From Paludibacteraceae bacterium (GTDB lineage: Bacteria > Bacteroidota > Bacteroidia > Bacteroidales > Paludibacteraceae), in assembly GCA_016285885.1 (NCBI GenBank), contig JAEERP010000002.1, positions 1 through 64,000 of the forward strand: DNA of 64,000 nt, in the 5' to 3' direction. The notes beneath the pieces are model-generated. The model was not told where the DNA came from and made no database searches. It saw only the letters and a list, made by a program, of their open reading frames with translations. How positions within the stretch are numbered: the stretch's first letter is position 1; every line of letters begins with the position of its first letter. The position numbers were made by a program, and so were the translations under genes. Shown one piece after another: positions 38,601 through 47,247 of the stretch.

Positions 38601-40358
38601 TGTCTTTCCCCTCCATGTGATGGAATCGCAAGAGGTGATTGTGTCGTTCGAGGATGCACCATAGTGGATGAATACCTTATAGTGGATGATGGAGTCGTTG
38701 CCCGCCTCATGGTGAGTGGTGTCGGTCCATTCCGTGCTTTTCATGATGTTACGTCCGTTTATCGAGTAGGAGTAGCAGGAGTGTATGGTCGTGTCGCACA
38801 GAGCGAGGGAGTCGTATGCGGCGATATAGGTGTAAATGCCGCTGGTTGTCAGTGCCTTTAGAGGCGGGTCCCATCCCTTGAACTTGTAAGTGAAACTATC
38901 GTTGTCCGCTTTTTTAGGCGTGATGCCCTTGAACTGGGGGAGAGTGCCGCACGGGATCGTATCCTGCATGAGCACTAAACTATCGGCATTCATGAAGATG
39001 GCGACAGGGGAGGATATAGTGTTGAAGTTAGGAGGCACAGATGATGCCCCCCTTGTGTCATAGGTCGAGCCACAAGGGAAGATGAACGTTCCCGCTTCGG
39101 ACACATCCTTCATCCAGTTGAATGTATAGACGTTGGCGTCCGGTGCCAAAGTCATGCATCCTACCTGTATGAGAGAGAGGTTTTCACATCCGAGGAACAT
39201 GTTATTGTAACACTCTAGCGCAAGTTTTTCGGCAGGAAGTTCGGGTGCTATCCTCAGCGACTTGCACTCTCGGAACATGCCGAAGTAGCATCGCGAGGAG
39301 AGGTCGGTGGCCGGCAATTCAGGCGCCTTGGCGAGTTGGGTGCATCCCTGGAACATCTCACGGTAGCAGGCGCTATCCAACTCCATGGCGGGAAGCGCAG
39401 GAGCCTCAATGAGGCTTGTGCAGTTGGAGAACATGACGTAGCAACACTCCACATCCATTTGTGTCGCTGGCAGTTCCGGAGTTTGAGCGAGACTTGTACA
39501 GTTGGAGAACATGCCACAGTAGCATCTGTACTTCAGCTCTGTGGCAGGTAGTTCTGGAGCTATCGTCAGGGATGCGCACTTATAGAACATGTTGGAGTAG
39601 CATCGTTCAGCCAAAACCGTACTCGGCAGACTCGGAGCCCGGACGATGGAGGTCTGCTCGAACATGGCCAAGTAACAGTCTGTCGCCAATGTGGTGGCGG
39701 GCAGCTCCGGGGCCTGGACGAGGCTGGTGCAGTTAGAGAACATATTAGAGTAGCATCGTTGCTTCATTGTTCGGGACGGTAGTGCCGGCGCTTCCGTGAG
39801 GTCGGCACAGTTGGCGAACATGGCCTCGTAACAACCCTCTTCCAATTCAGTGGCGGGCAGTTCGGGCGCCTCCTTGAGCCCACACCCGGAAAACATCTCC
39901 TTGTAGCAATCCTCCGTTAATGTGGTGGCGGGCAGTTCCGGGGCTTGGACGAGCCCCTCACACTCCTTGAACAGGCCGTAGAAACACGTTTTGTAAGGGA
40001 TCTCCGTGGAGGTGCCTTCCCCATCGATCAGACTCATGACGCTTCCGCTGGCGGCCACTTTACCTGTCACGAAAAAGTTTGTGTAGTCGTTCATCGTATT
40101 GAATATGCCCGATGGATTATTTCCCCGGAAATATACCTTGTCATTGGTATGAGGCAATTCAACGGAGCCTGAGATGATCGGTGTCCAGGATGCGCCTTCG
40201 TCAAGAGAGTACTCCATATCTGGCACGTCTCTTCCCTTTTCCCTTATCCCAACGGACGAATTGTCTGTTATGGCAGTGAAGCATAGGTAATTCTGGGCCT
40301 TGACCATACCCATGGTAGAGAACAAAATAGCCCATAATAGGAGAATCTTAAATCGCAT
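35691..40358 (-). CDS. Large T9SS-exported protein with BspA-type LRRs and CDS repeats (1555 residues)
   Basis: A signal peptide ends near MVKAQN. Residues ~22-115 form an N-terminal domain (starts YLCFTA) shared with the protein at 40651-43182. Residues ~115-395 hold ten 26-residue leucine-rich units 'APELPATxLxxxCYxxMFxxC', with a cap to ~440. An InlB-like segment (~445-505, KFKGWDPPLK) follows. Residues ~524-1300 hold sixteen ~48-residue units 'ACDSFxWKGxxIxES...W.DTL...GCDSIIxYHLTI'. The C-terminus has a KRWNDLLICLN...YQWYKN module and a type A sorting domain, both matching the giant at 3733-13848. It should be a surface adhesin or fibre. The barrel gene begins 8 bases downstream. Confidence 0.85.
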   Translation of the reverse strand: MRFKILLLWAILFSTMGMVKAQNYLCFTAITDNSSVGIREKGRDVPDMEYSLDEGASWTPIISGSVELPHTNDKVYFRGNNPSGIFNTMNDYTNFFVTGKVAASGSVMSLIDGEGTSTEIPYKTCFYGLFKECEGLVQAPELPATTLTEDCYKEMFSGCGLKEAPELPATELEEGCYEAMFANCADLTEAPALPSRTMKQRCYSNMFSNCTSLVQAPELPATTLATDCYLAMFEQTSIVRAPSLPSTVLAERCYSNMFYKCASLTIAPELPATELKYRCYCGMFSNCTSLAQTPELPATQMDVECCYVMFSNCTSLIEAPALPAMELDSACYREMFQGCTQLAKAPELPATDLSSRCYFGMFRECKSLRIAPELPAEKLALECYNNMFLGCENLSLIQVGCMTLAPDANVYTFNWMKDVSEAGTFIFPCGSTYDTRGASSVPPNFNTISSPVAIFMNADSLVLMQDTIPCGTLPQFKGITPKKADNDSFTYKFKGWDPPLKALTTSGIYTYIAAYDSLALCDTTIHSCYSYSINGRNIMKSTEWTDTTHHEAGNDSIIHYKVFIHYGASSNDTITSCDSITWRGKTYTESTVCTDTLQTIFGCDSIVLHHLIIGEKKVSNTLLEGCERVLIGGIVYLQDTTWSDTLTTGEGCGKILRHTIKIHHKELIDSAVTACDSFLWKGVAIKESTSWNDTLASVFGCDSIIQYHLTLSKSILRDSVISACDSFPWKDLTFREDKVWDDTSVSISGCDSIIRYHLTIHQQTKRDSQLLACDSFLWKGVTIKESSSWNDTLPTIFGCDSIIQYHLTLSKSILRDSVISACDSFPWKGLILRENKMWDDTFASISGCDSIIRYHLTIHQRTERDSQLFACDSLVWGNTTIKESTAWDDSLHSIHGCDSIIHYHLTIGDKMVRDSVISACDSFLLNGKFIKESMEWNDTLLAGQGCDSIVRYHLNIHHKTWMDSTIYACEILPWNNIVIEENTELYDTLTNEQGDTLVIHYNVIIGHESVRDTFITTCELSENGEESIEYFEMEEVYPSAQGCDSIVLYHYAIQRVAIRDTFVNSCDPYTWRGITVYDDAILYDTLQSIHGCDSITRCRVSFLNGPIAVEESVACDSIVWKGIRVTQDTFLCDTMYLDKGCTSLYCYQFTIHHSVVKDSAIYACDSFPWHGEILRESCLKSDTFSTIHGCDSIIHYAINIGKTFVTDTLLSVCGSFTYQGITFLGDTAWNETLQTTQGCDSIIRYHLTIHHGTITDSSVTALDTFFWQGKAITEDAQWNDTLQTVQGCDSIIRYQLTMQYTPRIGDLTIADSLLLGKPNETIEVSYSLSKGEVSRYDFTRGGVPICSDTLKEAGVAYLTIPGNLSPGEYTTTLSVHDRFGTSANQDFTFHVAREDNGAESFYQKRWNDLLICLNEGKQFSSYQWYKNRKKIEGATFQYYCDLNGLAGEYMVQVTERQGAKYFIEPKYFTRETMEVSVTATPNPARRYEKVTVTINGLDNSQLENARLVIYHTNGAVEWMKKPVSKETMLTLPAGEYVVVLTVNDGKNINCKILVK
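36465..38790 (-). repeat. Array of sixteen ~144-bp CDS repeats
   Basis: The units encode ~48 residues each, with an ACDS start and a GCDS end; a few are degenerate (for example one lacks the first Cys pair). Spacing is very regular at 144 bp. Conservation varies, with the middle units most alike, which suggests recent unequal exchange. Confidence 0.8.
37764..38340 (-). repeat. Recent 288-bp tandem duplication within the CDS repeats
   Basis: Two neighbouring two-unit blocks are nearly identical at DNA level. The same stretch of about 70 bases occurs starting near 37911 and again near 38199, 288 bp apart, with only a few differences. This is the youngest event in the array. Confidence 0.75.
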
Positions 40359-40553
40359 TGTTTAAAATATTGTTTTTTTATCAATAAAAAGACACACTAC
40401 ACTGAGGGATGTATTATCTTGTGGATTATTTCCCTTCATTCATCGGAAATTCGTCGCGAAATTATAGATTTTCAGTTGAATAAATCGTATTTTTTTGAAA
40501 AAATAAACGAATGATATATGGCTTTCCCATTTAAACAAAACAGAATATGATTG

Positions 40554-40593
40554 GTAGAGACGATGTGCAAGACGATGTACACATCGTCTCTAC
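40554..40593. repeat. REP-like palindrome (GTAGAGACG type)
   Basis: A perfect 14-bp inverted repeat, GTAGAGACGATGTG with CACATCGTCTCTAC, encloses 12 bases that contain another GACGATGT. GTAGAGACG palindromes are common dispersed repeats in Bacteroidota and cyanobacteria (recalled, not searched). It sits in the 292-base gap between the two BspA-like genes. The rest of that gap is AT-rich with no other clear signal. Confidence 0.7.
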
Positions 40594-40650
40594 GGTATCC
40601 AGAATGCCAGAATGGTAAATCGTCAATGGTTAAATCGTGGATGCAATGCG

Positions 40651-43182
40651 TTAGTTCTTCGCCACGACCTTCCATCCCTTCGGAATCCTATTCACGGAGT
40701 ATTCCTTGATGGTGCGGACAGGACATGCGAAGGTGCCCTCTTTGGCCACACCGTCGACCCATCCCTCCGAGAAGGTCCTGTTGCCCTTCTTGTCTCCCCA
40801 GGTGGTGGAGCTGATCTTGATGTAGTTGAGGCTACCGCAGTGGTAGAACATCTCCTTGTAGCAATTCTCCTTGAGTGAGGTGCCGGACATCGCCGGGGCT
40901 TTGACCAGCTTCGCGCAGTTGGCGAACATGGATTCGTAGCAACTGGTGGCGAGCGATGTGGCAGGCAGGTCGCTGACTTGCGTGAGCGACGCGCAATCCT
41001 TGAACATGCTCTTGTAGCAGAAGTTGGCCAGGTGTGTGGAGTTCAGTTGCGGTGCCTTGGATAGGCTCGTACAGCCAAGGAACATCGATTGGTAACATCC
41101 CGTGGCGAGCGTGTCGGCCGGCAGTTCCGGCGCTTGCGTCAGCTTTTTGCACCCCTTGAACATGAACTCGTAGCAGGCCTCCGCCAAACGGGTGGAGGAG
41201 AGTGTGCCAGCCTGGGTGAGGTTGACGCAATCCTCGAACATGGAGCCGTAGCAACGTTTGTCCATCACGGTGGCGGGCAACGCTGGTACGCTGGTGAGTG
41301 CCTTGCAGTTGTTGAACATGGCGTAGTAGCACTCCTTCTCCAAGCGGGTGGCGGGCAACTCGGGCGCTTTCGCCAGCTTCTCGCAGTTCTGGAACATGCC
41401 TTCGTAGCAACCTTTAGCCAAGGAGTCGGCAGGCAGTTCAGGGGCTTGCTTCAGGTTGGTGCATCCGGCGAACATGTATTGGTAGCACGTCGGGGCGGCC
41501 TGTTTCGCAGGCAACTCTGGCGCTTGGAAGTTGACGTTGTCGCAATTGCAGAACATGTATTGGTAGCATCCCTCCGCCAACTTCGTGGCAGGCAGTTTAG
41601 GGGCTTGCTTGAGCGCCTTGCAAGTGGAGAACATCTTGTTGTAGCAGTTTTTGGCCAATTGTGTGGAGATGAGCGCAGGTGCCTCCGTAAGGTTTTTGCA
41701 GTTGGCGAACATACCGTCATAGCAATCCGCCGCCATCTTCTGTGCCGGCAGTTGAGGAGCGCTGGTGAGGCCTCCGCAACCGTAGAACATCTCTTGGTAG
41801 CATGCCTCCCCTAAGGAGGTGGCTGGCAGTTCAGGCGCCTTCGTCAGAGCGTCGCAGTTCTTGAAGAGCGAGGCGAAACAGCCCACGCCAGGGGTGTGTG
41901 ACGCGTTGCCGAGCCCGTCGACGAGGCTCATGACGTTGCCGCTGGCGGCGATGCTTCCCTGCATGAAGAAGCGCACGTCCTGACCGTTCTTCGTCTGGTT
42001 GAATCCCTTAGGATTGATGCCTTTGAAATATATCTTATCTCCCTTGAACGGCAACGGAAGGGTGTCGCCGAATGCGACCTCTTTCCAATTCTCTCCTCCG
42101 TCGGTTGAGTAGAGCACGTTAGGGGTGGACTCCCCGTAGCTGATCATGCCGATGAAGGCGTCCGCCTTGGTGGTGGTGAAGCAGAGGTAGTCGTGGGCGG
42201 ATCTCTTTCCGTCCTCGTGGATCACCTCCCAGCCTTCCGGTATGGCGCTCGAACCGAACTGGGCGGCGAGTCTGCCTGGACTGACGAACGTGCCCGACTC
42301 CGCTACGTCCTGTAGCCATACGGTGGTGCGTCTACCCTCCACGCTATTGTCTCCCCACTCAGTGAAATGTACCTTGAGGTGGTTGATCTTCTTGCATTGG
42401 TCGAACATTCTGGAGTAGCACTTCGGGGCCAACTCCTTAGCAGGCAATTCGGGCGCTTGGCTAAGGTTGGCGCAGTTTCTGAACATAAGCGCATAGCAAC
42501 TCTCCGCCAACTCCGTGGCAGGCAACGCAGGGGCTTTTGTGATGGAGGAACATCCGTAGAACATGCTCTCGTAGCATCCTTTCGCTAACTTTTTCGCAGG
42601 CAAGGCTGGGGCTTGGCCGAGGTTGGCGCAACCCTGGAACATGCCTTTGTAGCAGTTCTCCGCCAATTCCGTGGCGGGCAGTTGCGGCGCTTGGGCCAGT
42701 TGTTCGCAGCCTTGGAACATCTCCTCGTAGCACCCTTTCGTGAGGCGGGTGGCGGGCAGCTCAGGCGCATGGGTGAGGCTCGTACATTTGGCGAAGAGGC
42801 GGATGAAACAGTTGTCGCTTGGAATGGTTTGCTCGTCGCCCGTTCCGTCGACAAGGCTCATGACGTTTCCGCTGGCGGCGATGGAGCCTGTCATGACGAA
42901 CTGGGTGCGGCTCCTGCCGTTCTCCTTCGAGAATCCTTCCCTGTTGTTACCCCTGAGGTATATCTTCTCGTGGGCGCTCTTGAAGGTGTAGCCCTTCGCT
43001 GGGTCCAGCTTCTTCCACTTGGATTTGTCGGTGGAGTATTCGATGTCGGGTTGGTTCCCCTCCTTGTTTTCTATGCCTATGGTTGATTTCGCCTCGTTGG
43101 CGGTGAAACACAAATAGTTCTGCGCCGAAGCCCATGCCAGGGAGCTCAGCGTCATCAGTATGGAAAATATTGCTTTTCTCAT
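40651..43182 (-). CDS. BspA-like leucine-rich repeat protein, internally duplicated
   Basis: The 843-residue protein has a signal peptide (MRKAIFSILMTLSSLAWASA) and two copies of the same plan. Copy 1 (~22-330) and copy 2 (~333-843) each have a YLCFT domain with SIAASGNVMSLVDG, then 26-residue units 'APELPATxLAxxCYxxMFxxC' (five in copy 1, thirteen in copy 2), then a cap ending in IPEGW or IPKGW. The N-terminal domain and units match the protein at 35691-40358. No T9SS sorting domain is visible at the C-terminus, which ends GWKVVAKN, so its route and anchoring are unclear. BspA-type proteins of oral and gut Bacteroidales bind host proteins; that role here is inferred. It is probably transcribed independently of the downstream giant gene. 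Confidence 0.8.
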   Translation of the reverse strand: MRKAIFSILMTLSSLAWASAQNYLCFTANEAKSTIGIENKEGNQPDIEYSTDKSKWKKLDPAKGYTFKSAHEKIYLRGNNREGFSKENGRSRTQFVMTGSIAASGNVMSLVDGTGDEQTIPSDNCFIRLFAKCTSLTHAPELPATRLTKGCYEEMFQGCEQLAQAPQLPATELAENCYKGMFQGCANLGQAPALPAKKLAKGCYESMFYGCSSITKAPALPATELAESCYALMFRNCANLSQAPELPAKELAPKCYSRMFDQCKKINHLKVHFTEWGDNSVEGRRTTVWLQDVAESGTFVSPGRLAAQFGSSAIPEGWEVIHEDGKRSAHDYLCFTTTKADAFIGMISYGESTPNVLYSTDGGENWKEVAFGDTLPLPFKGDKIYFKGINPKGFNQTKNGQDVRFFMQGSIAASGNVMSLVDGLGNASHTPGVGCFASLFKNCDALTKAPELPATSLGEACYQEMFYGCGGLTSAPQLPAQKMAADCYDGMFANCKNLTEAPALISTQLAKNCYNKMFSTCKALKQAPKLPATKLAEGCYQYMFCNCDNVNFQAPELPAKQAAPTCYQYMFAGCTNLKQAPELPADSLAKGCYEGMFQNCEKLAKAPELPATRLEKECYYAMFNNCKALTSVPALPATVMDKRCYGSMFEDCVNLTQAGTLSSTRLAEACYEFMFKGCKKLTQAPELPADTLATGCYQSMFLGCTSLSKAPQLNSTHLANFCYKSMFKDCASLTQVSDLPATSLATSCYESMFANCAKLVKAPAMSGTSLKENCYKEMFYHCGSLNYIKISSTTWGDKKGNRTFSEGWVDGVAKEGTFACPVRTIKEYSVNRIPKGWKVVAKN

Positions 43183-43318
43183 AAAATCTTAATGCGTGGC
43201 AAAATTGTTTTTTGCAAAAATATAAAAATTGTTTGTGATTTCACGAATCCTACGGGTGGGCATAAAAGAAAAAGAGGAGACATGGCTGCCTCCTCTTTGG
43301 TTATGGTGGATCTCTGTT

Positions 43319-44167
43319 TTAGGCTACGTCCAATTGTCCGAAGACGTTCTTCAGCACATCGCTGACACGTGCGCTGGCGTTGTGACGGATGTCGTACTCT
43401 TTCTCGGAGACCTTCGTGAAGAGTCCGGTGAGGGCCTTCCCTGTGATGTAGTCGGACAAGTCTGTGTTGACGGTTTTGATGGAGGCGAGCTTCTCGAAGT
43501 ACTCGTCCTTCAGGATACCGGTCATCCTGGCCATCTCAAGTCCTGCCTTCACGGCCTTGCTGTCCATCATCTCCACCAACTTGTTGTTGTAGGTGGCGAA
43601 GGTGTTCCACGCCGCGAGTGGGGTGGTGTTGGCTATCTGCACGGAGCCGAGCGAGTTGTTGATGGCTGGCATGAAGGCGTTCTGCAGTTGCGTGAAGGTG
43701 TTCTCCTTCAGGTAAGTGGTGGCTGCGTTGTCCGCACCGAAGAGAATGTTCTTGGCGTCGGCGATGCCCATGCCGGTGATGGCGTTGGCGAAGATGTCCA
43801 CTGACTTAGGGGCTGCGTCTTCTGCCGCACGGTTGAAAAGGGTGATCACGGTGTCGGAGGAAGGAATGGATGCGCCTGCGGAGTTCAATAGGGAGTTGAA
43901 GGCAGGGTTCTGCGCGAGGGACTGCACTGCGTTGAATACGGAGAGCGCCTCCTCAGGTATGCCGATGCGTACGGCTGCGTCCGCGAGGAATCCGTCTTTC
44001 TTTCCTAAGTTGGCGGCTGCGGTCTCGATGCCGACCTTCAGTGCGGCCTTCAGTCCTGCGGCGATGTCCATCTGCCCGCCACCGTTGATTGAGTTGATGA
44101 TCTCCTTCGCGGCATCACTTTTAGCCACCTTGGAGATGGTGGAGAATACGTCGTTTAATAATCCCAT
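43319..44167 (-). CDS. DUF4197 domain-containing protein
   Basis: The 282-residue helical protein ends with the family pattern 'LSDYITGKALTGLFTKVSEK' and 'EYDIRHNASARVSDVLKNVF' (read as two parts). DUF4197 proteins have no established function; many carry a signal or lipoprotein peptide. This one begins MGLLNDVFSTISKVAKSD with no hydrophobic leader, so it is either cytosolic or exported another way. It stands alone, separated from the next minus-strand gene upstream by a 274-base gap with palindromes. Confidence 0.8.
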   Translation of the reverse strand: MGLLNDVFSTISKVAKSDAAKEIINSINGGGQMDIAAGLKAALKVGIETAAANLGKKDGFLADAAVRIGIPEEALSVFNAVQSLAQNPAFNSLLNSAGASIPSSDTVITLFNRAAEDAAPKSVDIFANAITGMGIADAKNILFGADNAATTYLKENTFTQLQNAFMPAINNSLGSVQIANTTPLAAWNTFATYNNKLVEMMDSKAVKAGLEMARMTGILKDEYFEKLASIKTVNTDLSDYITGKALTGLFTKVSEKEYDIRHNASARVSDVLKNVFGQLDVA

Positions 44168-44325
44168 ATACCGAATGTATTAAAAGTTAATTGTTTGCGT
44201 TTCCCTGATACAGATTGTGTGACGCTATTTTTGGGCCATTGCCTTTATGGGTTACACACAAACGCAAAGATAATATTTTTCCCGAAATGTGGATGTCAAA
44301 AAAACTTTTTGATACTTAATTCGTT

Positions 44326-44425
44326 AGGGTGTCACCCCTTCGGGTTCGGGCTATCCTCGGTTCTATTGTACAGGGGTTAACACCCCTGCCTGTAATATAG
44401 CACCCCTTCGGGGTTTGCGGGTCTA
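44326..44425. repeat. Multi-hairpin intergenic repeat (CACCCCTTCGGGG type)
   Basis: Within 100 bases there are CACCCCTTCGGG, a perfect 7-bp hairpin CAGGGGT/ACCCCTG (44371-44388) and ACCCC-TTCG-GGGT (44402-44413). This resembles a family of dispersed palindromic repeats often seen between Bacteroidales genes (recalled). It may also act as a terminator for the minus-strand operon ending at 44442. Confidence 0.6.
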
Positions 44426-44441
44426 TCGTCCTTTTTAATTT

Positions 44442-44870
44442 TTAATTCTCTAGTATTTCGTCTTTGTTCTTTTCGACGTATTCCTGCAAAAGTTCGCAAA
44501 GGGTAGGGGAGAAACTTCCGTATTCCGCATCGGTCTCCACCCAATCGTCTTGTTTGCCCTCCTCTAAGGCTTTGCAGTAGTTCCGTACAATCTCTTCGTT
44601 CCCGACGGTGGCGAGCGCCTCTTTCAGTTCGTTGGGGTCGGTGTCGGGATAGCTGTCTTGGTATTGGCTGAATCCTCCGTTCATCATTTCGGTGTCGTAC
44701 CAGAAGCAAAGAGCGGCTATCCTCTGTTTCTCGGAGAGTGAGGATAATTCACCGTCGACGCATATCTCTTCGATGAATCGATTCCAACGGAGATCTTTCT
44801 CGCTTAGGGATGCCTGCTTTTCAGCTTCCTTCCCCGCTTTTTTACTCCTGAAAAAATCGAACAAATTCAT
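44442..44870 (-). CDS. DMP19/DUF4375-like protein
   Basis: The 142-residue protein has the family core 'FWYDTEMMNGGFSQY', followed by an acidic helical tail (LKEALATVGNEEIVRNYCKA). DMP19-type proteins are small, acidic and possibly DNA-mimicking in one studied case; their general function is unsettled. The start is the first ATG, which gives a lysine-rich N-terminus. It begins 19 bases after the transporter gene and is probably the last gene of a hisS-transporter-DMP19 operon. Confidence 0.7.
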   Translation of the reverse strand: MNLFDFFRSKKAGKEAEKQASLSEKDLRWNRFIEEICVDGELSSLSEKQRIAALCFWYDTEMMNGGFSQYQDSYPDTDPNELKEALATVGNEEIVRNYCKALEEGKQDDWVETDAEYGSFSPTLCELLQEYVEKNKDEILEN

Positions 44871-44889
44871 AATTCATAATTCTTAATTC

Positions 44890-45855
44890 TTAATTCTCCT
44901 GGTCTTTCCTCAACCCCCTCCTATGCTTGCTCAACTGGTAGGAGTTGACGAGGTTCTGCCAAAGCACGTAGGTGGCGGGTGCGATGGCGACCACAGGGTT
45001 GAAGAAGGTCTGTGCCATCCAGATGGCGAGGATTGTGTTCTTCTGTCCGTAGGCTTGTCCGCTGGCCACTTTGTTGTGGTATAGCTTGCCGAGCTTCCTT
45101 CCTGCGGTGAATTGCGCGAGGCAACAGAACAGGGCGATCAGCGCCATGTTGAAGGCGGCCGGACGCTCGGCGGGGTCCATGCTCAATAGATCTGCCGTCG
45201 TGCGGGACATCAGCAACACCAGGGCGATGGTCCACAGCCAGAAGGATATGCCTTGCTTCTTCCGCAGGAAATCGTAGGCGGGGCGGATGAACCGTTTCAG
45301 GAACAATGCGCAGACGAATGGTCCGAAGATGAGCGGGAAGGCCTTCTGGCAGATGGTGAGGAACGCCTCAAAGAAGCTGAGGTCCTCCGCTCCCGTGCCG
45401 TGCGCACCGATCAGCGAGAAGTAGAGGGGTGCGAAGAAGGCCGCCAGCAGGTTGCTGGAGACGCTATAGGTGATGAGACCCGCCACGGTTCCTCCCAATA
45501 GCCCCGTGATGACGGGGGCGGAGGTGGCGGTGGGCGCCAGCAGACAGATGAGTCCGCCTTCCGCTGTGCGTTGGTCGAATTTGTAGACGAGCAGGTAGAA
45601 GAGAATGCACACCGTGAATTGGATGGTCAGCAGGATGACATGCCAGCGTTTCCACTTGAACTGGCGGAAGTCCACCTTGCAGTAGACAATCAGCAGCATC
45701 AGAAAAAGCATGTATTTCGTGATGAAGGTGATGTCCTTCAACGGCTCGTCCATGAAGTATTTCGTGACGAAGGACACGTCCACGAAGATGAAATGGAACA
45801 CGATACCAATCATCATGGAGATGAACAGCGCGTATGTCTTTAGGAAATTGATCAT
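44890..45855 (-). CDS. Bile acid:sodium symporter (BASS) superfamily transporter
   Basis: The 321-residue protein has about nine to ten membrane helices. Two BASS-like motifs are visible: the unwound-helix region LLAPTATSAPVITGLLGG near residue 107 and 'GQKNTILAIWMAQTFFNPV' near residue 270. The family imports organic anions such as bile acids, pyruvate or pantothenate with Na+. The substrate here cannot be assigned. It lies 24 bases after hisS, so cotranscription is likely, with no obvious functional link. Confidence 0.75.
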   Translation of the reverse strand: MINFLKTYALFISMMIGIVFHFIFVDVSFVTKYFMDEPLKDITFITKYMLFLMLLIVYCKVDFRQFKWKRWHVILLTIQFTVCILFYLLVYKFDQRTAEGGLICLLAPTATSAPVITGLLGGTVAGLITYSVSSNLLAAFFAPLYFSLIGAHGTGAEDLSFFEAFLTICQKAFPLIFGPFVCALFLKRFIRPAYDFLRKKQGISFWLWTIALVLLMSRTTADLLSMDPAERPAAFNMALIALFCCLAQFTAGRKLGKLYHNKVASGQAYGQKNTILAIWMAQTFFNPVVAIAPATYVLWQNLVNSYQLSKHRRGLRKDQEN

Positions 45856-45879
45856 CGTCGACGTCTTTGTCCGTTAGGC

Positions 45880-47247
45880 TTATTTGCCTGACAATGTTTG
45901 GATCGCCTCCTCCACGCTGACGAGGTTCTGCTCGCCCGTCGCCATGTTCTTGAGCATGATTTTCTGCTCCTTCATCTCCGTGTCGCCGATGATGGCCACG
46001 AACGGGATGCCTTTGTTGTCGGCGTAGCCCATCTGCTTCTTCATCTTGGCAGGTTCAGGGAATACCTCGGCCGCTATGCCCGCCGCGCGCACTTGCTTCA
46101 GGCACTGCATGGCGTATTTGAGCTCCTCGTTTCCGAAGGTCACGAAGATCAGTTTGGTCGATTGGAGCATTTCTGCAGGGTAGAGGTCCAGTTGGTTGAG
46201 GACGTCGTAGATACGGTCCGCACCGAAGGAGATGCCCACGCCGGAGACGCCCTCCATGCCGAAGACGCCTGTGAGGTTGTCGTAACGTCCGCCACCGGTG
46301 ATGCTACCGATCTGCACGTCTAACGCCTTCACCTCGAAGATGGCTCCCGTGTAGTAGTTCAGACCCCTGGCGAGGGTCAGGTCCAGTTCCACCTTGGTCT
46401 CTATGCCAAGGAGTTGTATGTGTTCGAGGATGGTGGAGATCTCCTCCACGCCCTTCAGTCCGACCTCCGAGGTGGCGAGCACTTCACGGATGGTCTTCAG
46501 TTTCTCCTCGTTCGATCCTTGGAGCAGGATGATAGGCTGCAGTTTCTCGATGGAATCGGCAGGAATGCCCTTCTCCGCCAGTTCGGCGTTGACGTTCTCC
46601 AAGCCTATCTTGTCCAGTTTATCGATGGCCACGGTGATGTCCACGATCTTGTCCGCCTGACCGATCACCTCCGCGATGCCCGTGAGGATCTTGCGGTTGT
46701 TGATCTTGATGCAGACGTTCACACCGAGGCGGCGGTACACTTCGTCCACGATCTGCATCAGCTCCACCTCGTTCATCAGGGAGTCGCTTCCGACCACGTC
46801 CACGTCACACTGGTAGAACTCGCGGTAACGGCCCTTCTGCGGCTTGTCGGCGCGCCATACCGGTTGGATTTGGTAGCGTTTGAAAGGGAAGCTGAGCTTG
46901 TCACGGTTCATGACGACGAAACGTGCGAAAGGCACCGTGAGGTCGTAGCGCAGACCCTTCTCCGAGATCTTCTTGATCAGTTTCACGGAGTTGCGGCTCT
47001 CCAGCTCCGCCTGTTCCACGTCCGCGAGGAAGTCGCCCGAGTTGAGCACCTTGAAGAGGAGTTTGTCGCCCTCGTCGCCGTATTTGCCCATCAGGGTGGA
47101 GAGGTTCTCCATCGCCGGGGTCTCTATTTGTTGGAATCCGTAGAGGCGGAAGACCTCTTTGATGGTGTTGAAGATATAGTTGCGACGCGCCATCTCGATG
47201 GGTGCGAAGTCTCTCGTTCCTTTTGGTATGGAGGGTTTTTGTGCCAT
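45880..47247 (-). CDS. hisS: Histidyl-tRNA synthetase
   Basis: The 455-residue class II synthetase charges tRNA-His in the cytosol. Motif 2 ([19 protein letters not shown]), the HisA-type loop [14 protein letters not shown], motif 3 ([15 protein letters not shown]) and a C-terminal anticodon-binding domain are all visible. Its start [14 protein letters not shown] matches the family's N-terminal PKGTRD motif. A TACCTTCG box on the minus strand at 47275-47282, 28 bases upstream, may be a variant -7 element. It heads the operon with the BASS transporter and DMP19 genes. Confidence 0.95.
   Translation of the reverse strand: MAQKPSIPKGTRDFAPIEMARRNYIFNTIKEVFRLYGFQQIETPAMENLSTLMGKYGDEGDKLLFKVLNSGDFLADVEQAELESRNSVKLIKKISEKGLRYDLTVPFARFVVMNRDKLSFPFKRYQIQPVWRADKPQKGRYREFYQCDVDVVGSDSLMNEVELMQIVDEVYRRLGVNVCIKINNRKILTGIAEVIGQADKIVDITVAIDKLDKIGLENVNAELAEKGIPADSIEKLQPIILLQGSNEEKLKTIREVLATSEVGLKGVEEISTILEHIQLLGIETKVELDLTLARGLNYYTGAIFEVKALDVQIGSITGGGRYDNLTGVFGMEGVSGVGISFGADRIYDVLNQLDLYPAEMLQSTKLIFVTFGNEELKYAMQCLKQVRAAGIAAEVFPEPAKMKKQMGYADNKGIPFVAIIGDTEMKEQKIMLKNMATGEQNLVSVEEAIQTLSGK

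Noticed and set aside
36465-38790. Regular 144-bp spacing considered as a CRISPR-like array
   Set aside because: The repeats are coding, in frame, too long for CRISPR units and vary along their whole length.
44377-44709. 110-residue minus-strand frame ending in the hairpin repeat
   Set aside because: It overlaps the DMP19-like gene in another frame and its end is translation of the palindromic repeat.
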